Of a DNA stretch of 64,000 bases, positions 17,975-26,927 are shown in pieces. The stretch's first letter is position 1. Each line of letters begins with the position of its first letter. This stretch comes from VRUE01 sp963817905 (GTDB lineage: Bacteria; Actinomycetota; Thermoleophilia; Solirubrobacterales; 70-9): the NCBI GenBank assembly GCA_963817905.1, contig CAWFPS010000001.1, positions 62,001 through 126,000 on the forward strand. The letters are read 5' to 3'. The translations under genes and the position numbers were made by a program. The notes beneath the pieces are model-generated. The model worked only from the letters and a program-made list of their open reading frames with translations. It had not been told where the DNA came from and ran no database searches.

Positions 17975-20900
17975 ATGTTGTCCATCAGCAAGCTCGGAGC
18001 GGGCCAGGAGACCTACTACCTGGAGAAGGTGGCCGAAGGCGCGGAGGACTACTACTCCGGCGAGGGCGAGGTCGCCGGGCAGTGGATCGGCGACGGCGCC
18101 GCTGAGCTTGGCCTCTGCGGGGAGGTCGGAGCCGACCAGCTCACGGCGATGCTCACCGGCCGCAACCCCGCAGACGGCTCCCCGCTCGGCCTGCGAGCGG
18201 TCGGCGGTCGCGGCCCGGTCCCCGGCTTTGACTTCACCTTCTCGGCCCCGAAGTCGGTCTCGCTGCTGTGGGGACTCGGCGGCCCGGTGGCAGGCGTTGA
18301 GGTGGGCGCCGCCCACAGGACAGCGGTCGACGCCGCCCTCGGCTACCTCCAGCAGGAGGCAGGCTGGACCCGTCGCGGCGCCGGCGGTGCCGAGTTCCTC
18401 AAGGGCAGTGGTTACCTCGCCGCTGCCTTCGAGCACCGCTCCTCGCGAAACGGCGACCCCCAGCTTCACACCCACGTCTTGGTCGCCAACGCGACCCAGG
18501 GGCCGGATGGCCGCTGGACTCGCCTCTACCACCCCGCGATCTACGAGCACGCCCAGACCGCCAGCTACCTCTACCAGGCCCAACTGCGCCACGAGCTGAG
18601 CCGTCGCCTCGGCGTCGAGTGGCAGGAGGTGCGCGAGGGCATCGCCGAGATCGAGGGCTTCGTCGACTCACACCTGCGTGAGTTCTCCACGAGGCGGGCG
18701 GAAATCCTCGAGGTCGCCGGTCCCGACGCTTCGGCGCGCTCGATGGAAGTGGCGGCGCTGGCCACCCGCAAGACCAAGGAGCAGGGCGTCAGCCGCGAGG
18801 AGCTGCACGAGCGCTGGCGCTCAAGGGGCGAAGAGATCGGCCTCGACGCCAGGACGCTCTCGCGCGCCTTCGATCCCAAGGCGCTGTTCAACCCCGATCT
18901 GGGCGTGCCCCAGCCGGTCTCCCATGAGCAGATAGGCGAGGCGGTCACCGCCCACGCCTCCCACTTCGAGCGCCGCGAGGCGATCCGGGCAGTTGCCGAA
19001 TCGCAGCGGGCCGGAGCACCGGCAGCGGAGGTGCAGCGGATGGCTGACGAGTTCCTTGCCTCCGATCGGGTTCTCAAGGTCTCTGAGACCCCGAGGGCCG
19101 AGCGCTTCACCACGCAGCGCATCTGGGAGCTGGAGCGCATGGCGCTTGCCACCGCCGAGCGGATGCAGGGCGAGGCACGCGGCCAGGCAGGGGAGCTGAT
19201 CGCCGTCAGGGTGACCCAGGCCCGCCCGACCTTGAAGGCAGATCAGCGTGAGATGGTTCGGCGCCTGCTCTCAGACCCCGAGGGGATCGCCGTGGTCGTC
19301 GGCGAGGCCGGTACCGGCAAGACCTTCGCCATCGTCGCCGCAGCCGAAGGCTGGGCAAAGGCGGGCTATGAGCTGCGCGCCGTCGCCCCGACCTGGCGGG
19401 CGGCGAACGTGCTTCGCGCCGAGGGCCTTGAGGCCATCAGCGTCGCCCGCCTGCTCGCGCAGATGCAGCGCGCTGGCGGCGGCTCCTCGATGCTCAACGA
19501 GCGCACCGTACTTCTGGTCGATGAGGCCAGCATGGTCGGCAGCGCCGAGTTGGCGGCGCTGATCCAGGCAGCTGATGTCGCGCAGGCCAAGCTCGTCCTC
19601 GTCGGCGATCACCAGCAGCTCGGGGAGATCGAGGCTGGCGGCCTCTACCGCGCCCTGGCCGAGCGAACCGATCCCATCGTTCTCGATGAGGTGATCCGCC
19701 ACAACCACGACGTCGACCGCGAGGCGGCGCGGATGATCCGCGAAGGCGAAGGACGGGCGGCGCTTGAGCTTTACCGCTCGGCCGAGCGGGTCACGGTCGC
19801 CCCCGACGCCGAGACCCGTCGCGAGGCGATGGTCGCCGACTGGTACCGCACCTACAGCGAAGGACAGGACGCGCTGATGATCGCGAAGCGAAACATCGAG
19901 GTCGAGCGGCTGAACGCGACCGCCAGGGAGCTGATGAAAGCCGAAGGTCAGCTCGGAACGCAGGAGATCGAGATAGGGGGAGCTCGCTTCGCCGCCGGCG
20001 ACCAGGTGATCACCCGCGTCAACGACCACGCCAACCAGATCTACAACCGCGAGCGCTGGCAGGTGGAGGCGGTCAACGCCGAGCAGGGCCGCATCGTCCT
20101 CTCGGGAATCGACCGGGAGCGGAGCGTCGATGTCGGCCCCGACTACCTCTCCCGCACGACCCTCCACGGAGAGGCACCGGCCCTCCAGCACGCCTACGCG
20201 GTGACCACCTACTGCGCCCAGGGAACTACCGTGGATCGCGCCTACGTGATGCCCGATCCCTCGATGGACAAGCAGGAGCTCTACGTCGCCACATCGAGGA
20301 GTCGCGAGGAGACCTACCTCTACGCCACGCCGGAGATCCAGGCGGAGCGCGCCGAGTACGCGCCGAAGCCACCCGAGCGCGACGCGATCAGCCATGTGGC
20401 AGAAGCAGCGGAGCGCGATCGTGCCCAGCGCGCCGCTCACGACGAGGCGCTGCGCTCGGAGCTTCGCAAGCTACCGAGCGAGGAGCTTGTTGCTCGCCGC
20501 GAGGCGCTGCGGGAGAAGGCCTCAGATGAGTTCTACGCGGATCAGCGCCACGCCGAGCAGCAGCCGTGGCTGGAACGCGCACAGCGCATTCACGACAAGG
20601 CGGTCAAGGAGCGCGAAGCGGTCGAAGGGCTGGGCTGGCGCGAGCGACGACGCGAGCTGTTCTTCGCGCTTGAGCGCGAAGAGCGCGCCACGCACGGGCT
20701 GCATGCGCGCGAGCAGGTACGGAATCGCCGCGGGCCGCCGAGCGAGGAGGCACGGCGCGAGCGCCAGATCGCCCGCCAGGTCTTGGCCGAGCGGGCAGAA
20801 CCGGCGATCCTCGCCGCTCGCCTGGCCCCGCCTTCCTATGTCGTCAAGGAGCTGGGCGAGAGGCCGAGCGATCCCAAGAAGGCCAAGGCATGGGACAAGG

Positions 20901-21121
20901 GCGTACGAGCCATCGAGAGCTACCGCGGTGAGCATGGGATCAAGGACATGGACAACGCCTTGGGCCACTGGCGCGAAGGCGGCCAGGACCGAAGCGCCCA
21001 CGACCACGCTCAGAGCCGTGTGCGTGAGGCCCAGCGCCGCCTTGAGCGCACCCAGCAGCAGGAGCGCTCGATGCAGCGCAGCCGGGAGATGAGCCACGGC
21101 TTTGACATCGGTATCGGCTGA
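17975..21121 (+). CDS. MobF-family relaxase-helicase (TrwC/TraA-like)
   Basis: Conjugative relaxase of 1048 aa. The start at 17975 follows AAGGAGGG and gives MLSISKLGAGQETYYL, placing the catalytic tyrosines at about residues 14-15. The relaxase domain continues with FDFTFSAPKSVSLLW and the metal-binding histidines of EHRSSRNGDPQLHTHV. The second half is a superfamily 1 helicase with Walker A GEAGTGKT (about 444-451), LLVDEASMVGS and the C-terminal TTYCAQGTTVDRAYV motif. The last 200 residues are charged and probably coiled coil. It would nick an oriT and unwind DNA for transfer; no coupling protein or secretion genes are present, so the element is mobilizable rather than self-transmissible. 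Confidence 0.9.
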   Translation: MLSISKLGAGQETYYLEKVAEGAEDYYSGEGEVAGQWIGDGAAELGLCGEVGADQLTAMLTGRNPADGSPLGLRAVGGRGPVPGFDFTFSAPKSVSLLWGLGGPVAGVEVGAAHRTAVDAALGYLQQEAGWTRRGAGGAEFLKGSGYLAAAFEHRSSRNGDPQLHTHVLVANATQGPDGRWTRLYHPAIYEHAQTASYLYQAQLRHELSRRLGVEWQEVREGIAEIEGFVDSHLREFSTRRAEILEVAGPDASARSMEVAALATRKTKEQGVSREELHERWRSRGEEIGLDARTLSRAFDPKALFNPDLGVPQPVSHEQIGEAVTAHASHFERREAIRAVAESQRAGAPAAEVQRMADEFLASDRVLKVSETPRAERFTTQRIWELERMALATAERMQGEARGQAGELIAVRVTQARPTLKADQREMVRRLLSDPEGIAVVVGEAGTGKTFAIVAAAEGWAKAGYELRAVAPTWRAANVLRAEGLEAISVARLLAQMQRAGGGSSMLNERTVLLVDEASMVGSAELAALIQAADVAQAKLVLVGDHQQLGEIEAGGLYRALAERTDPIVLDEVIRHNHDVDREAARMIREGEGRAALELYRSAERVTVAPDAETRREAMVADWYRTYSEGQDALMIAKRNIEVERLNATARELMKAEGQLGTQEIEIGGARFAAGDQVITRVNDHANQIYNRERWQVEAVNAEQGRIVLSGIDRERSVDVGPDYLSRTTLHGEAPALQHAYAVTTYCAQGTTVDRAYVMPDPSMDKQELYVATSRSREETYLYATPEIQAERAEYAPKPPERDAISHVAEAAERDRAQRAAHDEALRSELRKLPSEELVARREALREKASDEFYADQRHAEQQPWLERAQRIHDKAVKEREAVEGLGWRERRRELFFALEREERATHGLHAREQVRNRRGPPSEEARRERQIARQVLAERAEPAILAARLAPPSYVVKELGERPSDPKKAKAWDKGVRAIESYRGEHGIKDMDNALGHWREGGQDRSAHDHAQSRVREAQRRLERTQQQERSMQRSREMSHGFDIGIG

Positions 21122-21202
21122 CCCCGAACCCCGGTGATTGTCGCGCCGCGCTCGCGGCCGTCAACCCCCTGCGGGGGTCGGGCGCTGTGCGCCCTCATAT
21201 GG

Positions 21203-21517
21203 AGAGCCGTCCGTCAATCGCCACGGCCGATCGGACCCACCATCAGGGTCGTCGACACAACACCAGGCGGCGCTCTCAGGGCGACACGAGTGAGAGTTCC
21301 AGGTACGTCGAGTGCATCGTCAGCCTCACATGCGAGGACTGGCTACCTCATGACCGTCGATTCGTCGCGTGGCCTGCGGTCTTGAAACGGGCGCGGTCGG
21401 CGGATCTACCCGCCGATTGCCCGAGGGCGCGTCGCAGGCCGGATAGCGGCGACGTGCCGGCCTCACTTGCTCTCGTGTCGCCCCGACAGCGCCGGGGCGT
21501 CTTTTCGGTGGGATCTC
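21203..21517 (-). ncRNA. Candidate bridge RNA region of the IS110-family element
   Basis: A non-coding end of about 315 bp downstream of the transposase. IS110/IS1111 elements encode a structured RNA that pairs with donor and target DNA to guide the recombinase. Location and size fit, but I did not derive loops that match both the IS ends and the target, so exact ends are unknown. Confidence 0.35.
21479..21505 (+). terminator. Intrinsic terminator inside the IS110 non-coding end
   Basis: CGCCCCG (21479-21485) and CGGGGCG (21493-21499) form a 7-bp GC stem around ACAGCGC, followed by TCTTTT. It would stop transcripts entering on the plus strand, for instance from the relaxase gene, before they run antisense to the transposase. 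Confidence 0.6.
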
Positions 21518-22621
21518 TCAGCGCAGCTGACCCACCTCCCAGACGAAGCAACCGAGCTCGCGGGCCAGCGCGATCCCGACCACGCCGGCCGGCTTGCCGC
21601 GCTCGACCCGCAACCGGTTCCAACGCTGATACAGACGGCGCTGGGCGCGCCAGCCGATCTCCGCGGCGCGTGGGTCGACGCCCTGCTGGCGACGCTTGAG
21701 CGCTTCCCCGACGACGGGCTGGTGGCGATAGTGGTGGGCGGCCTCGACCAGGAGGCGGCGGGCGTGAGGGGAGCCGGCCTTGGTGATCGGCCCCCGCCGA
21801 CGGCGCTCTCCGGAGGAGTGCTCGGAGGGGACGATGCCGAAATAGGCGACCAGCGAGGCCGGGCGCTCGAAACGCCGCAGGTCCCCGGCCTCCGCGCAGA
21901 GCCCGAGCGCGGTCAGGGTCTTGATCCCGCGCAGGCACCGCAGGCGCTCGACCGTCTCGGCCCAGGGGGAGCTCGGCCAGAGCTCCTCGATCGCCCGTTC
22001 GCCGGCCGAGCGGCGCTGTTCGAGCGCCACCACCGCGCTCAGGTAGTCGTCGAACACGGCGGCGGAGGGGCGATCGGTGAACTTGATGTTCCGCAGCCAG
22101 GTCCAATGGGCTCCGGCCCAGGCGGTGCCGGGGCCCTCCCAGCGCACCTCGCGGCGCAGGAGGAATTTGCCGAGCCGGTGCCGCGCCCGCATCAGGTCGA
22201 CGCGGATTGCCTCGCGGGCACGGATGAGATCGCGGAAGCGCTCCTCCTCGGGGCTCGGGACCCGCACGAAGGAGAGTTCCCCGGCAAGGCACAGCCGGGC
22301 CAGTCGCTCGGCATCGCGGCGGTCGGTCTTCACCCGGTCGCTCGGCGCTTTCGGGATCGAGCCCGGGGCGCAGACGCGGACGTCGATGCCGCGTTCGGCG
22401 GCGCGGCGGGCGAGGCCGTAGCCGGTCGGCCCGGCCTCATAGACCGCGAGGACGGGGGCCTGGAGCCCCTCGAGGTGATCGAGTGCCTCGACCGGCGGGC
22501 CGTTCAGGCGCTTCGATCGAAGCTCACCCGTCTCGGGCGTGAGCACACAGGAGTGGGTTTGGGTGGCGTGGACATCGAGACCGACCACGCTTTTAGGCTG
22601 GGACACGTCGGCACCTCCCAT
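21518..22621 (-). CDS. IS110-family transposase
   Basis: RNA-guided DEDD recombinase of 367 aa. The N-terminal RuvC-like domain begins VVGLDVHATQTHSCVL (first Asp) and includes VYEAGPTGYGLAR and KTDRRDAERLARL (acidic residues). The C-terminal Tnp_20 domain includes LRCLRGIKTLTALGLCAE and YFGIVPSEHSSGERRRRG, carrying the conserved serine. The frame is complete through ALARELGCFVWEVGQLR, so this copy may be active. ATG at 22621 is used; a GTG six codons in is an alternative. Confidence 0.93.
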   Translation of the reverse strand: MGGADVSQPKSVVGLDVHATQTHSCVLTPETGELRSKRLNGPPVEALDHLEGLQAPVLAVYEAGPTGYGLARRAAERGIDVRVCAPGSIPKAPSDRVKTDRRDAERLARLCLAGELSFVRVPSPEEERFRDLIRAREAIRVDLMRARHRLGKFLLRREVRWEGPGTAWAGAHWTWLRNIKFTDRPSAAVFDDYLSAVVALEQRRSAGERAIEELWPSSPWAETVERLRCLRGIKTLTALGLCAEAGDLRRFERPASLVAYFGIVPSEHSSGERRRRGPITKAGSPHARRLLVEAAHHYRHQPVVGEALKRRQQGVDPRAAEIGWRAQRRLYQRWNRLRVERGKPAGVVGIALARELGCFVWEVGQLR

Positions 22622-22722
22622 GATTGGGGTGTCGGCCGCAGGTCCGCCCTGCGACCCAGTCCCCGCACGGTCATGCGCGGGGTGCCGACTTACCTATCGT
22701 GGAGGCCGGTCGGCTCTCCATA

Positions 22723-23047
22723 CGGTCTTGACTGCCGCTTCGCGCGGCGCTGGATGGCGGGTAGGTCGGGGGACGGGAGAGGAGCGCTCGGGTGACATCG
22801 AGCGTCTGGCCGCCTCGGGTTTCGACCTAATAGTCAGCGGGCGGCGGCACGGATGGGGTGCCGTTCTTGGGCTCGCGGTGACGGGTAAGCAGATGCATGA
22901 TGAAGGCAGGAACACCACCTCGGAATGCGGTGACGATCTCGCGACCATTTGGGTAGACGATTGCGAGCAACCGTTGCGCTCGCCATCAGGCGACGCGGTG
23001 ACCGTGACCGCAACTCAGTGGTAGCCTCCTCTTCCAAGGAGGACGCG
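22723..23047. other. Non-coding or decayed stretch between IS110 and the secreted-protein gene
   Basis: I see no convincing gene. A plus-strand frame reads IERLAASGFDLIVSG and continues for about 75 codons, but it has no clear start and no recognisable family; it may be a relic. The last bases contain CCAAGGAGGAC, the ribosome binding site for the gene at 23048. Confidence 0.4.
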
Positions 23048-23596
23048 ATGGGAAAGTTCCACATACGGTTGAGCTACTCAAACATCATGGCGACTATTGC
23101 CGTTTTCGTCGCCCTCGGCGGAACTTCCTACGCGGCCCTCAATCTACCCCGCAACAGCGTCAAGACGAAGCAAATTGCTCCGAATGCCGTGCGGGCGAAG
23201 AACCTCGCGCAGGGAGCAGTGACGCGCGCCAAGATCAAGCACTACGCGGTTGGTGCGCGCCAGCTGGCACCTGGGGCAATAGGTCCTCTCGGCTACGCTT
23301 ACATCGAAGGCGGGAACGTGGACGTGTCCCGCTCTCGAAACATCACTACGGCGAATGTTGCCATCTCATCCGATGGCTTCTGCTTCACGAATCTCCCCTT
23401 TCAGCCACGAGCAATTGTCGCAACCCTTGGCTTCGATAATTTTGTACCTCCGAATATCGTTGTCCAGAGCCGCACCGTGAAGGCCCAACTTGGTCAATAC
23501 CAAGGCTGTCCGTCGGGGAGCGAAGCCAGGGTTCAGGTGCAGAATCAAGATGGCAACAGCATCGTCCGAGCAAATTTAACCGTCGTCTTCTATTGA
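23048..23596 (+). CDS. Secreted repeat protein of the Thermoleophilia surface type
   Basis: Product of 182 aa starting at an ATG after AAGGAGGAC. An N-terminal hydrophobic segment (IMATIAVFVALGGTSYAAL) is a likely signal peptide. It is followed by short tandem repeats rich in N-S-V-K/A-V-x-x-K (LPRNSVKTKQIAPNAV, AKNLAQGAVTRAKIKHYAV), then a small beta-rich domain with two cysteines. In my experience this architecture is common in Solirubrobacterales exported proteins of unknown function. Base composition is less GC-rich than the flanking core genes, consistent with element cargo. Confidence 0.7.
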   Translation: MGKFHIRLSYSNIMATIAVFVALGGTSYAALNLPRNSVKTKQIAPNAVRAKNLAQGAVTRAKIKHYAVGARQLAPGAIGPLGYAYIEGGNVDVSRSRNITTANVAISSDGFCFTNLPFQPRAIVATLGFDNFVPPNIVVQSRTVKAQLGQYQGCPSGSEARVQVQNQDGNSIVRANLTVVFY

Positions 23597-23880
23597 CGTT
23601 GCTTTTACTGCGCTGGGCAGTCCGCCTTTTCTTGTACCTTCTAACTTTTGCGACCGGACTCGCAGGCGCTGCCTCCGGACTGGGAGCCCTTATCTTCGGC
23701 GCCGCCGCGCTCCGGGGGAATACTGCAGAAGACTGCAGCGGTAACGGTGTCTGCGAAGCCCTCTCGACAGGAGGCCTCGGCGTATTCGCAGGCCTGATCC
23801 TCGGTGCCGGGTTTGTATTTCTTGCCCTTATCGCCTTTGGGTTTGCGAACACGCTGAAGGGGGACCACACTGCGGAATGA
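23593..23880 (+). CDS. Small membrane protein
   Basis: Product of 95 aa with two or three hydrophobic helices (LLLLRWAVRLFLYLLTFATGLAGAASGLGALIFG and GGLGVFAGLILGAGFVFLALIAFGF) and a cysteine pair in the loop between them. The TTG start overlaps the stop of the secreted-protein gene (TTGA), suggesting translational coupling. No family recognised; the start codon is uncertain. Confidence 0.5.
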   Translation: MTLLLLRWAVRLFLYLLTFATGLAGAASGLGALIFGAAALRGNTAEDCSGNGVCEALSTGGLGVFAGLILGAGFVFLALIAFGFANTLKGDHTAE

Positions 23881-23904
23881 GGGGTATGCGCTGAGGACCT
23901 AACG

Positions 23905-24483
23905 TTACGCAGCGTCGTTGGCCGCGAGGCATCGAGAAAAGATCCCGATGATCTCCTTCTCAGTTTCTGACCGCGAGCCTTCGAGGAGGATCAACAGCTC
24001 GTCGTCGGGAAGCACCCGTGCCTTCCTGAACGTGCAGTTCTCGAAGGCAGTGCTTGCTCCTTCGCCTTCAGCAATGGTTTTCACAGTCGTTGCAGCGCCT
24101 AGTCGAACCAAATCCAGTGCTTCCTCGCCTGCTCCAAGGTCGATCTTCCGCTGCCCGGGTTTTGGTCGGCACTTCGATCCCGCCGCAACGCCGAGCTTGA
24201 ACCCTCTGAGTCGCGCACCCGCATCATGTCCTGCAACGTCTTCAATCTCTTTGTCCGAAAGCTGGCGATCTAGCTCATTGATCATGCATTCCCGATACCA
24301 CTCGGTGTAAGCCGCTTCGGAGAAGACCTCTCGGAGTATGGCGAGCGGGCTATCTGGGGTCTTCTCAGGAACTACCACAGTTTCATCCCCCAGGCCGACC
24401 GTCTTTTCATCTTCCGTTGAGCCGCAACCCGCGACCAGCATCAGACTAGCGAGAAGACCAACTGCTGCTGCCAGAATTCTCAC
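23905..24483 (-). CDS. Putative lipoprotein
   Basis: Product of 192 aa. The N terminus MRILAAAVGLLASLMLVAGCGS is a lipoprotein signal with lipobox LVAGC. The mature part is acidic and helical with three cysteines and no domain I recognise. It is on the opposite strand to its left neighbours and is probably cotranscribed with the gene at 24493. Confidence 0.6.
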   Translation of the reverse strand: MRILAAAVGLLASLMLVAGCGSTEDEKTVGLGDETVVVPEKTPDSPLAILREVFSEAAYTEWYRECMINELDRQLSDKEIEDVAGHDAGARLRGFKLGVAAGSKCRPKPGQRKIDLGAGEEALDLVRLGAATTVKTIAEGEGASTAFENCTFRKARVLPDDELLILLEGSRSETEKEIIGIFSRCLAANDAA

Positions 24484-24492
24484 GAGCCAATC

Positions 24493-24783
24493 CTAGATGT
24501 TCGCCAGCTGGGGAAAGTTTGCTCCGTGCCCAAGGCGAATCGGCCTATTCGCGGGCTGGGCTGCGCGCCGGTAGTCCGCGCCTTCTTCGTCAAGCTTCCG
24601 TTGCAACGCGGCGTACGAATGTGTGAAGCGGCCGATCTTGCCCGTCTGGGTACCGAGCACCAGCGACGCTCCGTCCAGGTTGTCATTGGCCACTGCCTCA
24701 GATACCTCCTTTACGATTCCGTTCAACCGTTCCAAGTTGCGGTCTAGATCGGTAACGAGATCTTGGATTGTCAGCTCCGGCAT
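24493..24783 (-). CDS. Small hypothetical helical protein
   Basis: Product of 96 aa, predominantly amphipathic helix (LVTDLDRNLERLNGIVKEVSEAV), with no membrane segment or signal. An ATG preceded by AGGAGGAAC (minus strand) supports the start. Function unknown; it sits 9 bp upstream of the lipoprotein gene on the same strand. Confidence 0.55.
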   Translation of the reverse strand: MPELTIQDLVTDLDRNLERLNGIVKEVSEAVANDNLDGASLVLGTQTGKIGRFTHSYAALQRKLDEEGADYRRAAQPANRPIRLGHGANFPQLANI

Positions 24784-24925
24784 GGCGGTTCCTCCTGCTT
24801 GATCTTTCCCGGTGACCCTATGCCCTCCCTCGGCTGGCTACGTGCTCGGGCCGCCAAGAGGAGGTTGTGCTCTCCGACGCTGCGCTCGCACCAAGCGCCG
24901 GAAGCGACCTCCGAGCTTCCCCCGG

Positions 24926-25165
24926 CTACGGGACGGGACCGCCGGGTGGGGAGTAGCGCCTCGCCCACCACGAATTGGGCTTGGCGGACATCAGCGCACC
25001 GATCGGGATCAGGATGATGATGAAAATCCCCACGATCGCCATCCAAATCCTGCCTTTCAGGATGCACATCGCGAACAGCGCCAGCCATCCAAGAGCGAAC
25101 AGAATGAAGAAGAACCAACCGAATGCATCAAGTTCTCCTGCCGACTGTTGAGCCACCAAAAACAC
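24926..25165 (-). CDS. Small two-helix membrane protein
   Basis: Product of 79 aa with two hydrophobic segments (FGWFFFILFALGWLALFAMCIL and IWMAIVGIFIIILIPIGALM), ending AKPNSWWARRYSPPGG. No function can be assigned. The intervals on both sides (24784-24925 and 25166-25305) show no gene. Confidence 0.55.
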   Translation of the reverse strand: MFLVAQQSAGELDAFGWFFFILFALGWLALFAMCILKGRIWMAIVGIFIIILIPIGALMSAKPNSWWARRYSPPGGPVP

Positions 25166-25305
25166 GCTGCGACCCTACCCGCTGCTGGTTCTGGCCACAA
25201 GCTCGGGTGAGGTGAGCAGGAGAAGCTCCCTCTGGCGATCTTTTCCAGGTACTTATCGGCGTTGACTGCCGCCGGAAGTCGACGCAAGCTACGATTTGCA
25301 TCCAG

Positions 25306-25497
25306 ATGAAGCGTCGTGAAGCAGGCTTTCAGGCCCGAGCGAGGGCAGTCGAGAAGCAGCGTTCTCGGATCGATGACGAGCGCGCGATCTCAAGCGGCGG
25401 CAAATCGGTTGCCCAGTTGAAGCGCGAGAACGAGGTCTTCGCCCCGCTGGCGGCCGATGCCCGGATCGAACTCGCTGCCTCGCGCTCCCTCGGCTGA
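25306..25497 (+). CDS. Small protein upstream of a nucleotidyltransferase, possible antitoxin
   Basis: Product of 63 aa, highly charged (MKRREAGFQARARAVEKQRS, later SVAQLKRENEVFAPL). It ends 3 bp before the nucleotidyltransferase fragment at 25501, a layout typical of two-gene toxin-antitoxin modules in which a small protein precedes a nucleotidyltransferase. No domain is recognised; the role is inferred from position only. Confidence 0.45.
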   Translation: MKRREAGFQARARAVEKQRSRIDDERAISSGGKSVAQLKRENEVFAPLAADARIELAASRSLG

Positions 25498-25500
25498 TCG

Positions 25501-25926
25501 ATGCCGGAGAAGCCGCCTCTCCGCCCGGAAGAGGTGCGGCGCATCCTGCGCGAGCTGGCGCCGTTGTCGGAGGACCGACGAATCATCCTGGTCGGAGGAC
25601 AGGCTGTGGCTTTCTGGGCCGCGTTCTTCGAGTTGAAACCGCGCTCAGCGGAGCGGGAGATTTTCACGAGCAAGGACATCGATTTCGAGGGTGCGTCGAG
25701 AACGGCCCGGAGAGCCGGCGAATTGCTCAACGGCGAAGTGCGAATCCCGACGATTGACGACCACACCCCAAACACCGGGATTGTCTTGTTCGAGGATTCC
25801 GATGGGCAGACGCGCGAGATCGATTTCCTCGTGTCTCCCTACGGTTTGGATGGTCGTGACGTCCGCGACAGCGCGGTGCGGCCGGTACCTGTCAACGAAA
25901 ATGAGACACCCGTCGTTCGAATTTAG
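25501..25926 (+). pseudogene. Nucleotidyltransferase-fold protein truncated by an IS3 element
   Basis: The 141 aa present carry an N-terminal nucleotidyltransferase-like core: IILVGGQAVAFWAAFF, then the acidic TSKDIDFEG and later DGQTREIDFLVSPYG, which supply the expected metal-binding acidic residues. The frame ends abruptly at PVNENETPVVRI where the IS3 element starts; family members continue well past this point. I found no convincing C-terminal remainder beyond the IS (27435 onward). With the small gene before it, this looks like a fourth nucleotidyltransferase module, upstream of the first cassette boundary. Confidence 0.6.
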
Positions 25927-26927
25927 TGAGCAACCTCCTCTGATTCGGGCTTGTTGATCCACGCTGCCGTCGGCAGCGTGGGCGGCGTCGGCGCCCCGCG
26001 CACGAAGCGCTCGGGGTTGGCGGCGTAGGCGGCGGTGAGGACGGCCTGGCGGGCGGCGCGGGCCTTCTTGGCTTTGCCGTGGTGGACGGTCGCCGGCGTC
26101 ATCAGGCCGATGCCGGAGTGGCGATGGTCGTGGTTGTACCAGCGAAAGAAGAAGCGGCAGAACTCCCGCGCCTGCTCGATCGAGTCAAAGCGGGCGGGGA
26201 AGGCCGGCCGGTACTTCAGGGTGCGGAACTGCGCCTCGGAGTAGGGGTTGTCGTTGGAGGTGTAGGGGCGGCTGTGGGTCTTGGTGACGCCGAGGTCGGC
26301 GAGCAGGACGGCGACCGGCTTGGAGCGCATCGAGGTGCCGCGGTCGGCGTGCAGGGTGAGCCGCCCGCGGCCGATCGCCTGCTGCTCGGCCGATTGGGAG
26401 ATCAGCGCTTCGGCCACGGAGGCCGACTCGCGCTCCTGCACGGTCCAGCCGACGACGTAGCGGCTGAAGACGTCGAGGATCACGTAGAGGTGGTAGCAGC
26501 GCCACTTCGCCGGGCCCTTGAGCTTGGAGATATCCCAGCTCCAAAGCTCGTTGGGGCGCTTCGCGAGCAGCTCGGGCTTCTCGTAGGGCGGGTGGGTGAG
26601 CTGGTCGCGGCGCTCGCGCACCTCGCCGCTCTCGGCCAGCAGCCGATACATGGTCCGCTCCGAGCACAGGTAGGCGCCCTCGTCGAGCAGCGTCGCCCAC
26701 ACCGCGGCGGGCGAGGAGTCGAGGAAGCGCTCGTCGTGCAGCTTGGCCAGGACGGCCTCGCGCTCGGCCTCGCTCAGCGCCCGTGCCGGGCGGGGCCGCG
26801 GCTTCCTTGGCCGCGGCTCGGGCGGGCGCCGGCGACGGTAGATCGTCGCCGGCGATGCCCCCAGCGCCCGGCAGGCCGGACGCGTGCCGATGATCGGTGT
26901 CAGCTCCTCGACAGTCGCCTCGATCAT
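25923..26927 (-). CDS. IS3-family transposase, orfB (DDE integrase domain)
   Basis: Product of 334 aa. An N-terminal HTH_21-like segment (SEAEREAVLAKLHDERFLDSS) precedes the rve integrase core. The DDE residues are in LWSWDISKLKG, LHADRGTSMRS and NDNPYSEAQFRTLKY. It overlaps orfA by 4 bases (ATGA), so it may be made by coupling as well as by the frameshifting used in many IS3 elements. The stop codon lies at the extreme left end of the element. Confidence 0.93.
   Translation of the reverse strand: MIEATVEELTPIIGTRPACRALGASPATIYRRRRPPEPRPRKPRPRPARALSEAEREAVLAKLHDERFLDSSPAAVWATLLDEGAYLCSERTMYRLLAESGEVRERRDQLTHPPYEKPELLAKRPNELWSWDISKLKGPAKWRCYHLYVILDVFSRYVVGWTVQERESASVAEALISQSAEQQAIGRGRLTLHADRGTSMRSKPVAVLLADLGVTKTHSRPYTSNDNPYSEAQFRTLKYRPAFPARFDSIEQAREFCRFFFRWYNHDHRHSGIGLMTPATVHHGKAKKARAARQAVLTAAYAANPERFVRGAPTPPTLPTAAWINKPESEEVAH

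Larger units (their letters stand above)
21198..22722. mobile_element. IS110-family element, IS1111-like
   Basis: Element of about 1.53 kb bounded by inverted TATGGAGAGCCG (left at 21198, right complement ending 22722). The transposase is on the minus strand. Only about 100 bp lie upstream of the transposase but about 315 bp lie downstream (21203-21517). Inverted subterminal repeats and a long downstream non-coding end are features of the IS1111 subgroup, in which the bridge RNA is known to be encoded downstream of the transposase. Terminal positions are approximate. Confidence 0.75.
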
